NCBI GenBank assembly: GCA_964467315.1
Contig: CAYXSA010000053.1
Coordinates: 1 to 29,908 of the forward strand
Reading direction: 5' to 3'
Origin: JAAFIM01 sp964467315
GTDB taxonomy: Bacteria > Bacteroidota > Bacteroidia > Chitinophagales > Saprospiraceae
DNA: 29,908 bases
In this document: in pieces, positions 28,722 through 29,908 of the stretch
How the letters are laid out: each line of letters opens with the position of its first letter
How positions within the stretch are numbered: the first letter of the stretch is position 1
Program-made: the position numbers and the translations under genes
Notes under the pieces: generated by a model
The model's database searches: none
What the model saw: only the letters and a program-made list of their open reading frames with translations
Told to the model about the DNA's origin: nothing

Positions 28722-28852
28722 GCGCGCCGCAACCTTTGTGCGGCGCGCGCCATATTTCGCGTGAGGGATATGTAGAGCCGTAGCATGCTACGGCTCAAAT
28801 AGCCCGACCGCGCCCCCTTTTTTGGGGCGCGGGCACGCCCAAGAAAAAAAAG
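28722..28852 (+). repeat. Composite intergenic repeat, copy 12 (forward)
   Basis: In order: a hairpin GCGCGCCGC/GCGGCGCGC (28722-28748); GCGTGAGGGATA (28759-28770); AGCCGTAGCATGCTACGGCT (28776-28795); TAGCCCGACC; a GC hairpin; GGGCACGCCC (28831-28840); and an A-rich end. It is nearly identical to copy 1. The A-rich end lies 7 bases from the MFS transporter stop. Confidence 0.92.
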
Positions 28853-28859
28853 AAATTTT

Positions 28860-29908
28860 TTATGCCTCGTTATAGTCCAAATCCTTCGAAAAACTCTCCT
28901 CCAGCCTGCTAATGCCCCAGAGCGCCAGCCCTACACAGAGCGCACCCACCCACAAAGCCCCCGCCACCGCCCCAATCGCAGGCACCAAATACTTGAAAAG
29001 CATGGTTATCGGCGGCACAGAACCCCGCACAAAGTTCGGCACCGTGTTCGTAACCGTAGAACGTATGTTCGTACCGAACTGCTCGGAGGCAATAGTTACG
29101 AATATCGCCCAATAACCCGTACCCGCACCCAGCAAAAAACACATCAAATAGTAAGTTTCGGCGCTGCTCCCCTGCATACCGTAAAGGAAATATAAGACCA
29201 AACCCACGATAAACGCCAAGTACAAGTACACCACCCGCTTCCGACTGCGCAAAAGCTGACTTATCAGCCCGCTAATCAGGTCGCCCACGCTCAAACCTAT
29301 GTAAGTATACATAATGGCTGTCCCATTTTTGACCCCCACAATGCCGAAATCCTTCGCAAATTGCTCCTCCGAGAGCGCCACCAAGACCCCAATCACAAAC
29401 CATATCGGCAAACCCACCAAAATACAGTTCAAATACTTCAAAAATCGCCCCTTATCCCTAAAAAGTAGAAAGAAATCACCCCGCACAACTGCCGATGCAG
29501 ACTGCGTTTGACGGAACATATCGGATTCGAGCGAACCAATGCGCAGCAGCAACAACATCAAGCCCAAAACACCCCCAATAATGTAGGCAACCTGCCAATT
29601 CATTAGCTCCAAACCCGTCAAATTATGGATAATCGACCCAAACCATTCGCCCTTATCCGCCACCAGCGAAGCCAGCACCGCCCCCAGCGCCCCGAAGGTA
29701 ACGATTATCATCGTCCCATAGCCCCGTTTTTCCTTGCTAAGCGTCTCCGCCACCAGCGTAATGCCCGCCCCCAACTCCCCCGCCAAGCCAATTCCCGCTA
29801 TAAATCGCACTACCGCGTATAGGGTCGTATCGAAAACAAAGGCATTCGCCACATTCGCCAGCGAATAACAAAGTATCGAACCAAACAAAACCGATACCCG
29901 CCCCCGCT
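28860..29908 (-). CDS. Major facilitator superfamily transporter, 5'-partial at the window edge
   Basis: The minus-strand frame runs from the stop at 28860 to the window end without interruption, so the N-terminal part lies outside. The visible part of about 349 aa is strongly hydrophobic, with some nine membrane segments. It includes the cytoplasmic-loop signature of MFS proteins at its very start (residues R-G-R-V before the LFGSILCYSLANVANAF helix) and RFIAGIGLAGELGAGITLVAE, typical of the sugar/metabolite:H+ symporter branch, where R-x-x-x-G-x-G-x-x-G-E is the helix-4 to -5 motif. The EKRGYGT loop follows. A second-half pattern (LSVGDLISGLISQLLRSRKRVV) mirrors the first-half loop, as expected from the internal duplication. 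The substrate is unknown. The C-terminus ends SKDLDYNEA. Confidence 0.88.
   Translation of the reverse strand, partial: RGRVSVLFGSILCYSLANVANAFVFDTTLYAVVRFIAGIGLAGELGAGITLVAETLSKEKRGYGTMIIVTFGALGAVLASLVADKGEWFGSIIHNLTGLELMNWQVAYIIGGVLGLMLLLLRIGSLESDMFRQTQSASAVVRGDFFLLFRDKGRFLKYLNCILVGLPIWFVIGVLVALSEEQFAKDFGIVGVKNGTAIMYTYIGLSVGDLISGLISQLLRSRKRVVYLYLAFIVGLVLYFLYGMQGSSAETYYLMCFLLGAGTGYWAIFVTIASEQFGTNIRSTVTNTVPNFVRGSVPPITMLFKYLVPAIGAVAGALWVGALCVGLALWGISRLEESFSKDLDYNEA

Noticed and set aside
1173..28852. Reading the recurring palindromes as a CRISPR array or as attachment sites of one large element
   Set aside because: They are kilobases apart, lie in both orientations, have variable cores and no regular spacers; no cas, integrase or transposase gene is present.

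Overview
The window is a piece of a Bacteroidota chromosome, probably of the Cytophagales/Saprospiria type; I cannot name the genus. The evidence is: promoter boxes of the Bacteroidota form TAnnTTTG with an upstream TTG or TTTG about 20 nt away; no Shine-Dalgarno motifs before most starts; an rplM-rpsI-rpsB-tsf cluster whose L13 begins like other Bacteroidota L13 proteins; a secreted protein with a type IX secretion (T9SS) C-terminal sorting domain; and a fused alpha/beta E1 dehydrogenase typical of the phylum.

Layout. 1-1167: the 3' part of an AT-rich unknown gene that is open to the left edge. 1476-4298 (+): rplM, rpsI, rpsB, tsf, closed by a strong terminator. 4389-9681 (-): secreted di-heme cytochrome c peroxidase, a small AT-rich DUF5063-like gene, fused E1 2-oxoacid dehydrogenase, and a stand-alone SET-domain protein. 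9780-11707 (-): an ECF sigma factor, its probable membrane anti-sigma partner and a His-rich Spy/CpxP-like periplasmic protein, which look like one envelope-stress module. 11911-13307 (-): a lipoprotein and a small exported protein. 13622-15973 (-): ferrochelatase, then acireductone dioxygenase paired with a two-CBS protein. 16238-20326 (-): a pabA/trpG-type glutamine amidotransferase and a UvrD/AddA-like helicase. 20653-23892 (-): a large AsmA-family protein. 24191-27941 (+): the stringent-response enzyme SpoT/Rel, then a nucleotide-sugar dehydrogenase. 28068-28646 (-): an exported two-SH3 protein. 28860 to the right edge (-): an MFS transporter cut by the window.

Most genes are ordinary housekeeping functions. 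The most striking content lies between them. Eleven copies, plus one decayed remnant, of a composite intergenic element of about 105-165 bp recur across the window. Each copy has a fixed frame: GCGTGAGGGATA at one end, TAGCCCGACC in the middle, and GGGCACGCCC followed by an A-run at the other end. Inside the frame is a slot holding one of several unrelated palindromes, and one copy has an almost empty slot. The copies sit just after stop codons, and four inverted pairs bracket one or two genes each. One of those genes is about 32% GC in a neighbourhood above 50%. This looks like a mosaic, REP/BIME- or MITE-like family with exchangeable palindromic cores, and it is my best candidate for an undescribed system here. 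A second notable structure is a heptanucleotide tandem array (GTAAYTC x8, with an inverted partner array) ending three bases before the start codon of the nucleotide-sugar dehydrogenase.

I saw no rRNA, tRNA, CRISPR array, prophage or intact transposase gene.
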